Source: Actinomycetospora chibensis (GTDB lineage Bacteria > Actinomycetota > Actinomycetes > Mycobacteriales > Pseudonocardiaceae). Taken from it: a stretch of DNA of 64,000 nucleotides. Where the stretch lies: contig NZ_JAQZAM010000021.1 of NCBI RefSeq assembly GCF_028737215.1, positions 16,447 to 80,446 of the forward strand, in the 5' to 3' direction. Shown piece by piece: positions 8,790-16,698 of this stretch (positions within the stretch are counted from its first letter, which is position 1; each line of letters opens with the position of its first letter). Under the pieces are notes generated by a model. The model was not told the origin of the DNA. It did no database searches and saw nothing but the letters and a program-made list of their open reading frames with translations. The translations under genes were made by a program, and so were the position numbers.

Positions 8790-10807
8790 CAGTGCACTCC
8801 AGGGAGAAGTCGGGCCATGGCCTGGGCGCCGCGCGAGAGCGGGCCCGTGTCGAGCGTCCGGTCGTCGTCACGCCGTTCCTGCTCACTACCCTCACGGGCC
8901 GCGGCGGATTCGGGGAACACCCGATATGCGACGTGCATGACGGCGTCCTTCAACCGTGGTGTCAGTGCTCCGGACACCGCGCCGAGCGTCCCCAGCAGCG
9001 TGCCGACGTGCTTGGGACGGTCGATGAGCGCGTGCAGCACCTTGTCCGCCGCCTCCTCGGGGGAGTCGGTGGGGAAGGCGTCGTAGATGCGGGTCGGGGC
9101 GATCATCGGCGTGCGCACCAGCGGCATGTGCACGGTCGTGAACGTGACGCCCTCGCCGAGCACCTCGGTGGCGACGATGTCGGCCCAGGCGTCCATCGCG
9201 GCCTTGCTCGCGACGTACGCGGAGAACCGCGGCGGGCCCGTCTGCACCCCGATCGACGAGATGTCGACGACGTGCCCGAACCGCCGCTCGAGCATGTGCG
9301 GCAGCAGCGCGAGCGTCAGCCGGACGGCGCCGAAGTAGTTGATCGCCATCGTGCGCTCGAAGTCGTGGAAGCGGTCGACCTCGAGGCGCACGCCGCGGCG
9401 GATCGAGCGGCCGGCGTTGTTGACCAGCATGTCGATGCCCGTGTCGGGCCCGCTGTGATCGTTGATCATCGCCTTGACCAGGGCGTCGACCGACTCGCCG
9501 TCGGTGATGTCGCACGAGTACACCCAGGCCTGACCGCCGTCGCGCTCGATCTCGGTGCGGACCTCCTCGAGCTCCTCGGTACGGCGCGCCACGAGCAGCG
9601 GCACGCCGCCGGCGCGCGCGACCTTGAACGCGGTCTCGCGCCCGATGCCCGAGGAGGCGCCGGTGATGACCACGCGCCGGCCCTGCAGCGGCCCGCCGGG
9701 GCGGGGCCTGCGGTGGCGGTTGGGGTCGAGGTGCTCGCGCCACCAGTCGACGAGCACCCGGGCGTACTCGCCGATCTCCGGGCTCGCGATGCCGGTGCCC
9801 GCGAGGGCGCGGCGGGTCTCGTCGCTGCTGAAGGTGGCGCCGAACGTCAGGTGGGGGAGCACCTCGGGCGGGATGTCGAGCTCGGCGAGGGCGATGTCGC
9901 GGGCGGCGGCGAGCGCGGGGACCCGCGCGGCCTGCTCGGCCCCGCGCTTCACGAGGGAGCCCACGGCCGTCGGCATCGTGGCCTGCAGCTTCGGGGCGCC
10001 GAGCGCGTCGGCGAGGGCGTTGTAGACCTCGGAGAGCGGCTGCGGACGCGGGTGGACGAGGTGGAACGCGCGGTGGTCCATGCCCGGCTCGTGGACGAGG
10101 TGGACCATCGCGTCGGCGACGAAGTCGACCGGGACGACGTTGGTGGCGCCGAGCTCGGGCACGGCGAAGCGCAGGGCGCTCGGTAGCCGACCCAACAGCG
10201 AGATCGCGGTGAGCAGGTAGTACGGCCCGTCGATCTTGTCCATATCGCCGGTCTGCGAGTCGCCCACGACCACCGCGGGTCGGTAGACGCGCCACGGCAC
10301 CGTCGACTCCTCGCGGACGATGCGCTCGGCCCGGTACTTCGTCTCGTGGTACGGGTTGCCGAACTCCTGGCCGACGTCGAGGTCGTCCTCGGTGAAGGTG
10401 CCCTCGTACTCGCCGGCGACGGCCACCGAGGACACGTGGTGCAGGCAGGAGACGCCGAGGCGCGAGGCCAGCTCGACCACCCCGCGCGTGCCGTCGACGT
10501 TGGCCGCGCGGTTGGTGTCGTCGTCGGCGGTGATGTCGTAGATCGCGCCGAGGTGCAGGACGTGGTCGACCCGCCCGGACAGGCCGTCGATCTCGGCGTC
10601 GTGCAGGCCGAGCCGCGGCCGCGTCAGGTCGCCGACGACCGGGACGACCTTCTCGTGCCCCTCCACGTGGGTGAGCCGGCGCAGCAGCCGGTCACGTGAG
10701 CCCTCACGGACGAGCGCGTACACCGCATCGCAGTCGTCGCGCTGGAGCAGACGGGTGAGGACCGCTCGGCCCAGGAACCCGGTACCGCCGGTCACCAGAT
10801 ACCGCAT
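8786..10807 (-). CDS. Two-domain fatty acyl-CoA reductase / SDR protein
   Basis: This 673-residue fusion has an N-terminal extended-SDR thioester-reductase-like domain (MRYLVTGGTGFLGRAV at residue 1, active-site YHETK near 158) and a C-terminal classical SDR domain (VVITGASSGIGRETAF near residue 380, NNAG near 465, YVASK near 530). This is the domain plan of actinobacterial acyl-CoA reductases of the Acr type, which reduce fatty acyl-CoA to aldehyde or alcohol with NADPH. The ATG at 10805-10807 was preferred because the Rossmann motif begins at residue 1. The stop overlaps the start of the acyl-CoA synthetase gene. Confidence 0.88.
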   Translation of the reverse strand: MRYLVTGGTGFLGRAVLTRLLQRDDCDAVYALVREGSRDRLLRRLTHVEGHEKVVPVVGDLTRPRLGLHDAEIDGLSGRVDHVLHLGAIYDITADDDTNRAANVDGTRGVVELASRLGVSCLHHVSSVAVAGEYEGTFTEDDLDVGQEFGNPYHETKYRAERIVREESTVPWRVYRPAVVVGDSQTGDMDKIDGPYYLLTAISLLGRLPSALRFAVPELGATNVVPVDFVADAMVHLVHEPGMDHRAFHLVHPRPQPLSEVYNALADALGAPKLQATMPTAVGSLVKRGAEQAARVPALAAARDIALAELDIPPEVLPHLTFGATFSSDETRRALAGTGIASPEIGEYARVLVDWWREHLDPNRHRRPRPGGPLQGRRVVITGASSGIGRETAFKVARAGGVPLLVARRTEELEEVRTEIERDGGQAWVYSCDITDGESVDALVKAMINDHSGPDTGIDMLVNNAGRSIRRGVRLEVDRFHDFERTMAINYFGAVRLTLALLPHMLERRFGHVVDISSIGVQTGPPRFSAYVASKAAMDAWADIVATEVLGEGVTFTTVHMPLVRTPMIAPTRIYDAFPTDSPEEAADKVLHALIDRPKHVGTLLGTLGAVSGALTPRLKDAVMHVAYRVFPESAAAREGSEQERRDDDRTLDTGPLSRGAQAMARLLPGVHW

Positions 10808-10876
10808 GGCGGAGGATCGTGGCACAGCCCACGACGCTCCGCACGTGCCGGTTACCGACGGGTCACACCGGCGGCG

Positions 10877-11065
10877 TCACCGCTCGGGGTCGGTCATCTC
10901 GTCGACGTGCTCCTCGACGTCGTCGCCCGATGCGGCGACCGCGTCGGTGGTCTTCTGCTCGCGGGGCTTCGCGGGGTCGAGACCCTCGACCAGCGCCTCC
11001 TCGTCGTTCTGCTCGGCGACGTAGCGCTGCTCGATGTTCGCGGCCTCGTTGCGCTGCTCGCTCAT
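10877..11065 (-). CDS. Small acidic hypothetical protein
   Basis: This 62-residue, highly charged, Glu/Asp/Gln-rich protein has no hydrophobic segment. It starts at ATG 11065 (MSEQRNEAANIEQRYVAEQN) and is probably disordered. It is divergent from the ligase gene, with about 30 bp between starts, so the promoters would overlap. It is not a family I recognise beyond being a typical short actinobacterial conserved hypothetical. Confidence 0.6.
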   Translation of the reverse strand: MSEQRNEAANIEQRYVAEQNDEEALVEGLDPAKPREQKTTDAVAASGDDVEEHVDEMTDPER

Positions 11066-11094
11066 GGCGCGACCGTAGGCGGTAGGAAGGCGGG

Positions 11095-12093
11095 GTGCCG
11101 GACGACGTGTGGGATCTCCTGCCCGAGCAGCAGCGTGCGCTACGTCGGGCCGACGACGCGGGGTTCCGGGCACCGATGCTCGCGACGCTGTCGAAGGACC
11201 ATCCGCCGGGCGCGGGCTGGGTGTTCGAGCGCAAGCTCGACGGTGTCCGGATGATCGCGACGCGGGAGCGCGGGCAGTCGACGCGGCTGTGGTCGCGCAA
11301 CCAGAAGCCGATGGACGCGAGCTATCCCGAGATCGTCGAGGCCCTCGACGAGCACGGGCCGGCGCGCTTCGTGCTCGACGGGGAGATCACGGCGGCCGAC
11401 GGGACGTTCTCGAGCCTGCAGGCGCGCATGCACCTCCAGGACCCGAACCGGGCGCGGCGCACCGGGGTGGAGGTGCAGGCGCACCTGTTCGACCTGCTGG
11501 TGCTCGACGACGTCGACGTCACGCGGCTCCCGCAGTCGACGCGGCACCGGATCCTGGACGCGATCGTCGACGCGGCGGCGCCGCTGTTCCGCTCGCCCGC
11601 CCTCGAGGGCGACCCGTCCGCCCTGCTCGCCGAGGCGTGCGCCGGGGGCTGGGAGGGACTGATCGCCAAGCGCAGCGAGGCGCCGTACGTGGTCGGGGGG
11701 CGCAGCCGCGACTGGCTCAAGCTCAAGTGCGTCCGCGACCAGGAGTTCGTCATCGGCGGCTGGACCGATCCCTCGGGATCGCGGCGCGGGCTGGGGGCGC
11801 TGCTGGTGGGCTACCACGCTTCCGGGGTGGACGGGTTGCGCTACGCGGGCAAGGTCGGCACCGGCTATGACGCCGCGACGCTGACGATGCTGCGCGACCG
11901 CCTCGACCCGCTGGCGACCGACGAGTGCCCCTTCGTCGACGCCCCGCGGGAGAAGGGGCAGCACTGGGTACGGCCGGAGATGGTCTGCGCGGTCGGGTTC
12001 GGCGAGTGGACCACCGACGGTCGGCTGCGCCACCCGCGCTACCAGGGCCTGCGCCTCGACAAGGACCCGGCGGAGGTCGTGCGGGAGCAGTGA
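11095..12093 (+). CDS. ATP-dependent DNA ligase (LigD ligase-domain type)
   Basis: This 332-residue protein has a covalent nucleotidyltransferase fold. The adenylated lysine lies in ERKLDGVR (about residue 48, KxDG motif). Other motifs include FVLDGEI (III), the EGLIAKR region (IV) and DWLKLKC (V). An OB-fold follows (EFVIGGW … LRYAGKVGTG … ). It matches the stand-alone version of the LigD ligase module used in actinobacterial end-joining, without polymerase or nuclease domains. GTG start at 11095. The stop TGA overlaps the next gene's GTG. Confidence 0.93.
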   Translation: MPDDVWDLLPEQQRALRRADDAGFRAPMLATLSKDHPPGAGWVFERKLDGVRMIATRERGQSTRLWSRNQKPMDASYPEIVEALDEHGPARFVLDGEITAADGTFSSLQARMHLQDPNRARRTGVEVQAHLFDLLVLDDVDVTRLPQSTRHRILDAIVDAAAPLFRSPALEGDPSALLAEACAGGWEGLIAKRSEAPYVVGGRSRDWLKLKCVRDQEFVIGGWTDPSGSRRGLGALLVGYHASGVDGLRYAGKVGTGYDAATLTMLRDRLDPLATDECPFVDAPREKGQHWVRPEMVCAVGFGEWTTDGRLRHPRYQGLRLDKDPAEVVREQ

Positions 12094-12716
12094 ACGACTT
12101 CCTTGCACGGTGGTCGGCGGCGCACGGGGGGATCGAGCCGCGTGGGCTGGTCCTCGCGTGGCTGCGGGTCGTGTTCGTCGTCGTGCGGCCGCTGGCGCGC
12201 CGGCGCGTGCCGCCGTGGGTGCTGACGGGGGCGTCGGCGCTGTGCGGGGTGGCGGTGCCCCTCGCGGTCCTCACCGGCCGGTGGGGCCTGCTGGCCGGGG
12301 CGGTGCTGGCGGTGGTGTGCGCGCTGCTCGACGGACTGGACGGCGCCGTGGCCGTGCTCACCGACACCGCGACGGCGTGGGGGCGCGTGCTCGACCCGCT
12401 GGTCGACCGGATCGGGGACGTCGCGTTCCTCGTGGCGCTGGTGCTGGCGGGTGGGCCGGGGTGGCTCGCGGCCGGGGTGGGGGTGCTGACGCTGCTCCAG
12501 GAGTCGGTGCGGGCCTCGGCGCGGCTGCCCGACGTCGGCGTCGTGAGCGTGTGGGAGCGCCCGTCGCGCGTGATCGTCACGGCGCTCGGGCTGGTGGGGG
12601 CGTTCGTCAGCCCGGCCCTGCCGGTGGCGACGATCGCGCTGGCGATCGCGGCCGTCCTCGCCGTCGTCGGCTTCGCCCAGGTGGTCGTGACGGTCCGCCG
12701 CCGCCTACGTGCGTGA
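12090..12716 (+). CDS. CDP-alcohol phosphatidyltransferase family membrane protein
   Basis: This 208-residue membrane protein has about five or six hydrophobic segments and the signature D-x2-DG-x2-A-x9-G-x3-D-x3-D (LLDGLDGAVAV … WGRVLDPLVDR). Enzymes of this family transfer a phosphoalcohol from CDP-diacylglycerol or a CDP-alcohol to an acceptor in phospholipid synthesis. In the usual motif the residue after A is Arg; here it is Val, so activity or substrate may differ. GTG start overlapping the ligase TGA. The 3' end overlaps the convergent crtI tail by 12 bases. Confidence 0.82.
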   Translation: MNDFLARWSAAHGGIEPRGLVLAWLRVVFVVVRPLARRRVPPWVLTGASALCGVAVPLAVLTGRWGLLAGAVLAVVCALLDGLDGAVAVLTDTATAWGRVLDPLVDRIGDVAFLVALVLAGGPGWLAAGVGVLTLLQESVRASARLPDVGVVSVWERPSRVIVTALGLVGAFVSPALPVATIALAIAAVLAVVGFAQVVVTVRRRLRA

Positions 12717-12981
12717 TCCTCTGAGCTGTGGCTCAGAAGACCACGCACGTGAGGTGATCAGCCCGGCGGTGATCTCGGCGGACAGGGTGACGAGGGGGAG
12801 GCCGCCGCCGGGGTGGGCGGAGCCGCCGACGAGGTAGAGCCCGTCGACGGGTGAGCGGTTGGCCGGGCGCAGGAACGCCGCGAGGGCGCCGTCGGACGAG
12901 GTGCCGTAGATCGAGCCGCCGGGCGAGAGGGTCTCGCGCTCGAGGTCGGCGGGCGTGCGCACCGCGCAGTGGCGGATGCGT
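12705..12981 (-). pseudogene. crtI: Phytoene desaturase, 3' part (separated by inversion)
   Basis: The minus-strand frame from 12981 reads RIRHCAVRTPADLERE, GGSIYGTSSDGALAAFLRPA and GLYLVGGSAHPGGGLPLV. This is the conserved C-terminal FAD-binding end of CrtI, ending at TAG 12705-12707. It lacks a start and is fused in the DNA to the 5' part of the FtsK gene just upstream. Joined after base 1320 it continues the crtI frame exactly (…GVDVRQRIRHCAV…). Confidence 0.88.
12720..12737. terminator. Hairpin between convergent genes
   Basis: TCTGAGC-TGTG-GCTCAGA forms a perfect 7-bp stem with a 4-base loop. It lies a few bases after the stop of the phosphatidyltransferase gene and inside the last codons of crtI on the other strand. 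The position suits a bidirectional terminator, but there is no T-run, so intrinsic termination is uncertain. Confidence 0.4.
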
Positions 12982-13546
12982 TCTGGCCCTGCACCCCGAG
13001 GTGCCCGGCCTCGGACAGGGCGTGCCCGAGGGTCAGCCCGTTCTCGGTCCGGCCGATGATCACCGGGTCGTGGACCGAGGCGAGGGTGAGCGAGGGCAGC
13101 CCGTAGCCGTCGCGCAGGGGGTCGTGGTCGAGCAGGTGCAGACGCACCCACCGCCCGGCGATCGGCTCGACGCGCAGCCCGTGGGCGCCCAGGGTGTGGG
13201 CCAGTCGCGGCCCGCGGTCCTTGGCGGTGAAGTCGCCTGGCTCCTGGCCGGCCATCAGCTCCACGGTCAGCGAGGTCGGCGGCCCGAGGCGGACCTCCCC
13301 GACCCGCGGGGTGCGCACCGTGATCCCGGAGGCCACCGACACGTACTGGCACAGCCCGATCCCGGCGCAGGCCTCGCGGAACACCCCGCGCAGGGAGTTG
13401 GCGAACATGACCACCGAGGCCTCGTACTCGCGGCGGGCCCGCTTCTCACGCAGCCGGGCGAAAAGACCCGGCCGGTGAGCGCCGGGACCATGGCTGCGCC
13501 CGGACCGGTGCTCGAGGTGGCGGGTGTGCTCGACGGCGGGCATCAC
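12982..13546 (-). pseudogene. FtsK/SpoIIIE-type DNA translocase (TraB/TraSA), 5' part
   Basis: The fragment begins at ATG 13546 and runs 188 codons to the breakpoint. It contains the region before the ATPase core (YVSVASGITVRTPRVGEVRL, VELMAGQEPGDF) and HDPVIIGRTENGLTLGHAL, then EAGHLGVQGQ at the point where Walker A should follow. The Walker A and the rest of the ATPase lie at 1321-2021. The ATG overlaps the end of the whiB-like gene by 4 bases, so the intact gene would have followed WhiB in one operon. Confidence 0.85.
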
Positions 13547-13911
13547 GCGGCCCCCCGCTCAGTGCAGGCCGGGCACAGCGACCCGTCGACCGCGGGCATC
13601 GGGAACAGCAGCGAGCACGCCGGGCACATCGGCTCGGCGTCCGCGACCGGGTCCGGCACGCCGTGGGCGCGCAGGTAGCGCATCACCCGGCGCTCACCGG
13701 GCGTAGTGGCCGCCCAGATGCCGTGGTCCTGCCCGGAGTCCAGCGCCCACGCCAGGCACTCGCGCTGCACCGGGCAGAACCGGCACACCTGCCGGGCGGC
13801 GGCCACCTGGACCTGCACACCCTCGGTGTCGGCGAGGCCCTGGCCGTCGTCGGGCGGGAAGAACAGCTCCGGGTCGGTGTCGCGGCACGCGCCGCGGGTC
13901 TGCCAGCGCAT
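13543..13911 (-). CDS. WhiB-family iron-sulfur regulator with C-terminal zinc-ribbon-like tail
   Basis: This 122-residue protein has the WhiB cluster-binding cysteines (GACRDTDPELFFP; CRFCPVQREC, spaced C…CxxCx5C) and the following GIWAATTPGERR turn. WhiB proteins hold a 4Fe-4S cluster and bind the sigma factor to steer transcription. Beyond residue 95 it carries an extra CPAC-x15-CPAC arrangement, looking like a small zinc ribbon not present in ordinary WhiB proteins. ATG at 13911 overlaps the upstream stop. It lies just before the transfer gene and may control it. Confidence 0.88.
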   Translation of the reverse strand: MRWQTRGACRDTDPELFFPPDDGQGLADTEGVQVQVAAARQVCRFCPVQRECLAWALDSGQDHGIWAATTPGERRVMRYLRAHGVPDPVADAEPMCPACSLLFPMPAVDGSLCPACTERGAA

Positions 13912-14315
13912 CACGCCGCCTCGCCCTCGGCCGAGCGGCGGGCCGGACGCGGAGCCGAGCCGGCCGCGGGAGCGATGCCGTCGGCGGTGAACGACACGTC
14001 CACGCCCTTGCCGCCGTTGCGGGCCTGCCGGACCTTCGCCCGCAGGCCCGGCAGCTCCACCGCCGAGTACGGCGCCAGCGCCGGGACCTCGTGGGAGGCA
14101 ACCCGGATGCCGTGGAGCTCGTGGCGACCGTCCCGACCGGTCGGCAGCATCACGTCGTAGATGCGGACCGGCGCGTTGGTCTCCTCGTCGATCAGCGGCT
14201 GACCGGACGAGCGTCGGCCGTTCGGACCGTCCTCCCAGCGCTCCATCGTCTGCGCGTGACCTGTAGCTATGGCCGCCATCTGCCCGGTGTCGATCGGGGC
14301 ATTGAATTCGAACAT
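13911..14315 (-). CDS. Hypothetical AICE protein
   Basis: This is a 134-residue soluble protein starting at MFEFNAPIDTG; an earlier start at 14357 is possible. It has a central basic stretch and a low-complexity Ala/Pro/Arg C-terminus. The sequence MERWEDGPNGRRSSGQPLID then a beta-rich segment (VRIYDVMLP, VDVSFTADGI) suggests a small beta domain. Function not recognised. It is the first gene of the whiB-ftsK operon, and the 211 bp before it face the divergent HTH gene, so it may be co-regulated with transfer. Confidence 0.6.
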   Translation of the reverse strand: MFEFNAPIDTGQMAAIATGHAQTMERWEDGPNGRRSSGQPLIDEETNAPVRIYDVMLPTGRDGRHELHGIRVASHEVPALAPYSAVELPGLRAKVRQARNGGKGVDVSFTADGIAPAAGSAPRPARRSAEGEAA

Positions 14316-14526
14316 GTCTCTCGCGTCCCTTCTGCTCGTCACCGCCAATTGCGGCACGGAAACAGCTTGGGATGCGGGCCCTTAATCCGTCATCTACGCT
14401 TCCCTGCACGCCCGCCACTCGATTCGACGGGAGCCACTTGCGCGCACGCAAATGCCCTTGCCCTACACAGTTGACTTGTCTAGAGTGGTCGACAGTTGCT
14501 CGCCGTCGAATTCCGAGGTCACGGCT
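14316..14526. promoter_or_regulatory. Divergent intergenic control region
   Basis: About 210 bp separate the outward-facing transfer operon (minus) and the HTH/methyltransferase pair (plus). It is clearly less GC-rich than its surroundings. TTGACTTGTCTAGAGT at about 14471-14486 combines a -35-like TTGACT with a TNGTCTAGA-type half palindrome of the kind bound by actinobacterial GntR/HTH regulators. Promoter and operator assignments are tentative. Confidence 0.35.
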
Positions 14527-15609
14527 ATGGCTGTCGCTCCGAAATCTCTCGCACGAATCGCCGAGTCCTCGGGCTTCGGAATGGCCGATGTCGCATTCCT
14601 GACGGGTCTCGACGAGAGCACCGTGTGCCGGCTGTGGGACAACCCCGACTGGCTCGACCGCGTGAAGGGCAGCTCCCTCCAGGCGATCGTGGCGGTGGTG
14701 CCGGGCGTTGGTGAGTACGTCCTCGGCTACTCGTTGGCTGATCGGCGCAACCGGCTCGCGGACCGCCTGAGCGATCAGAACGTCGAAGTCGACACCGCCG
14801 CGTTCCGCCGGCTGGTCCAGGAGCGCCGTATCCCCGAGCAGTACCTCAGCAATGCCCTCGACACCGCAGCGTGCGTGCTCGATGGAGACGTCCGCCAGGC
14901 CGCCGCGCACCTGGCCCGCTTCTGGGGCCGAGAGCAGGACTACGCGCTCGGGTTCGTGTTCGGGACGAACGACAGCGACGCCCTACTAGTAGACGCCGTC
15001 CCGCTCGTGGCCGCTGCCTCCGCCATGGTCGATCAGCTGAGCAGCCGCTCGAACTCCTTCCACGCGATCGTGGCGCAGGCGAACCTCCTGCACCACATCT
15101 CGCGCAGCACGGGTCAGCCGGCGAGTGTCGACGCGGACGAGGTGAACCGGAACACCGCACTCGCGTTTCGCAGCTCGGTCATCGGACAGATCATGGCGAC
15201 CAACGATGCCGACCTGGCCAACGGCTACAGCCGATCGGTGAAGTCCTCCCCGCTACTGGCGATGGTGGAGGACTGGGCGTTCCCGACCTACACGCACGAC
15301 GCCAAGCCCACGCCCGACTTCTCTTTGCCGCGCTCGCTACTCCTCCGGCACACCGCGGACGAGGTGATCCGCGAAGTCGACGAGTACAACGACGCTTACC
15401 TGATCTACCTCGCCGAGACGTCGATCCCGACCATCATCGCTACCGACGAGACGTTCGGCCTCCGCCGCGACGACCTGCGGTCGAGGCTGCGAGCCCGTCG
15501 AGAGCGGGTGTTGCTGCCGCAGGCTGCCACCGCCTGCGACGCTATCCTCGGACAGCTAGACGGGACGGCGAGCGCAGTCGGAGGCAGTGGCTTTGACCAG
15601 CAGTGGTAG
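14527..15609 (+). CDS. Helix-turn-helix domain protein paired with a methyltransferase
   Basis: The call is a 360-residue protein from ATG 14527, preceded by GAGGTC; an ATG at 14452 would add 25 residues. Residues 5-35 look like an HTH (LARIAESSGFGMADVAFLTG, LDESTVCRLWD). The long remainder is helical with no motif I recognise. The following methyltransferase starts 23 bases inside it, so the two are coupled. Lower GC and codon use unlike the eCIS genes fit cargo of the element. Possible roles are element control or a modification/defence pair; neither is shown. Confidence 0.65.
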   Translation: MAVAPKSLARIAESSGFGMADVAFLTGLDESTVCRLWDNPDWLDRVKGSSLQAIVAVVPGVGEYVLGYSLADRRNRLADRLSDQNVEVDTAAFRRLVQERRIPEQYLSNALDTAACVLDGDVRQAAAHLARFWGREQDYALGFVFGTNDSDALLVDAVPLVAAASAMVDQLSSRSNSFHAIVAQANLLHHISRSTGQPASVDADEVNRNTALAFRSSVIGQIMATNDADLANGYSRSVKSSPLLAMVEDWAFPTYTHDAKPTPDFSLPRSLLLRHTADEVIREVDEYNDAYLIYLAETSIPTIIATDETFGLRRDDLRSRLRARRERVLLPQAATACDAILGQLDGTASAVGGSGFDQQW

Positions 15610-16342
15610 CGAGTCCGACACCTACGCGCGGAATGCCGACTTCTGGATCAAGATCATCCGCGAGGGGCTAGACCGCTACCGCACCGAGCTGACAGACGAT
15701 GCAGTACTGGATGCCGTCGGTCCGTGCGACGGCTTGGACGTGCTCGACGCTGGCTGCGGCGAGGGCTACATGGGACGGCTGCTCGCGGAGCGCGGCGCGC
15801 GAGTCGTCGGCGCGGACATCTCCGACTCGCTCGTCGATGCCGCCAGGGCGCACGAAGACGCCGAACGCCTGGGCCTCCGATACGAGGTCGCGAGTCTCGA
15901 AGACCTCACGGAGCCAGACGACAGTTTCGACCTCGTCGTCTGCAACCACGTCCTGAGCGATGTGGCAGACCCCGGACGAGCACTGGCCGAACTGGGCCGG
16001 GTTCTCCGGCCCGGCGGGAGGCTCGTGGCGCTGATGCTTCACCCGTGCTTCTACACAGCACACGCGGAACGAGACGCCTCGGGATCAATCCCCGTAACTA
16101 CGTACTTCACGGAGAGAACGATCTCGCAGCCGTTCAACGTGGCGGGGATCGAATCTCCGGATCAGGTACATATGAATTTCCGGCCGCTTGAGTTCTACGC
16201 GTCCGCACTAGCTAGTGCAGGATTCGCGATAACCATGCTTAGCGAACCGCACCCATCTCCGGAGTGTCTAAAGACCGACGATTGGTGGCGCAGCAACTTC
16301 AAGAGGCCCCTCTTTCTCCTTATTTCGGCTGCTCACGGTTAG
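15587..16342 (+). CDS. Class I SAM-dependent methyltransferase
   Basis: This 251-residue protein has the Rossmann methyltransferase motifs: I, VLDAGCGEGYMGRLLAERG near residue 52; II, ARVVGADISDSLVDAAR; post-I/IV, FDLVVCNHVLSDVADP near 125; and LRPGGRLVALMLHPCF. It transfers a methyl group from S-adenosylmethionine. The C-terminal region with HPCFYTAHAE and FNVAGIESPDQVHMNFRPLE resembles small-molecule methyltransferases. GTG start at 15587 inside the preceding HTH gene. The substrate is not evident; as AICE cargo it could modify an antibiotic, a signal or the host's own target. Confidence 0.85.
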   Translation: MALTSSGSESDTYARNADFWIKIIREGLDRYRTELTDDAVLDAVGPCDGLDVLDAGCGEGYMGRLLAERGARVVGADISDSLVDAARAHEDAERLGLRYEVASLEDLTEPDDSFDLVVCNHVLSDVADPGRALAELGRVLRPGGRLVALMLHPCFYTAHAERDASGSIPVTTYFTERTISQPFNVAGIESPDQVHMNFRPLEFYASALASAGFAITMLSEPHPSPECLKTDDWWRSNFKRPLFLLISAAHG

Positions 16343-16467
16343 GCGTAAGAGAATCGCAGCAGCAGCAGCAGCAGAGAATTTCGACGATCCCGGTCTCCCT
16401 CTCGTGCGCGTTGCCCAGTGGTCAGGGCCGGCGAACTTGACGCCGAGACCTCGCCAACCCCTCATGC

Positions 16468-16698
16468 ATGACCGAGCCGACAGCGCGACGGGGGCAAAGT
16501 AGATTGCCTAGCAACGCAGGCTCCTCAAATGCCGTGTTTACACTTCTCGGCGTGTTAGTAACAGGAGTTGTAACCCTGATTGCAATTCTAGTCAAGTACC
16601 GATTCGACAGACGGATCGAACAGGCCCGTCACGAGCGCCAGATGGAGATCGATCTCTTAGAGGCGCTCCGCGCTACCTTCACCACGTCAACGAAGTGA
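16468..16698 (+). CDS. Small single-pass membrane protein
   Basis: This 76-residue protein has one hydrophobic helix (VFTLLGVLVTGVVTLIAILV, about residues 23-42) followed by a charged amphipathic tail (KYRFDRRIEQARHERQMEID). The last 70 bases overlap the 3' end of the convergent gene on the other strand. GC content is low for this genome. Function unknown; the topology resembles small membrane proteins of defence or toxin-type pairs, but nothing specific supports that. Confidence 0.5.
   Translation: MTEPTARRGQSRLPSNAGSSNAVFTLLGVLVTGVVTLIAILVKYRFDRRIEQARHERQMEIDLLEALRATFTTSTK

Larger units (their letters stand above)
1321..12981. other. Apparent 11.66-kb inverted segment (chromosome plus one end of an AICE)
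   Basis: The left junction joins crtI (…gtccggca) to ftsK (ccggttcggg…). The right junction, on the minus strand, joins ftsK (…gggccaga) to crtI (acgcatccgcc…). Reversing 1321-12981 restores both genes in frame at once and makes the two 38-bp att copies direct repeats. Only a single A is ambiguous at the breakpoints, so there is no repeat that would explain the event by homologous recombination or by an assembler collapsing a repeat. The block carries the FtsK 3' part, spread genes, xis, int, attL/tRNA-Lys, tRNA-His, orn, PH-domain genes, the lipid genes, a ligase, a phosphatidyltransferase and the crtI 3' part. Confidence 0.85.

Noticed and set aside
16355..16378. Run of GCA repeats as a functional repeat locus
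   Set aside because: Only about six units in a short intergenic gap after the methyltransferase; most likely chance or minor slippage.
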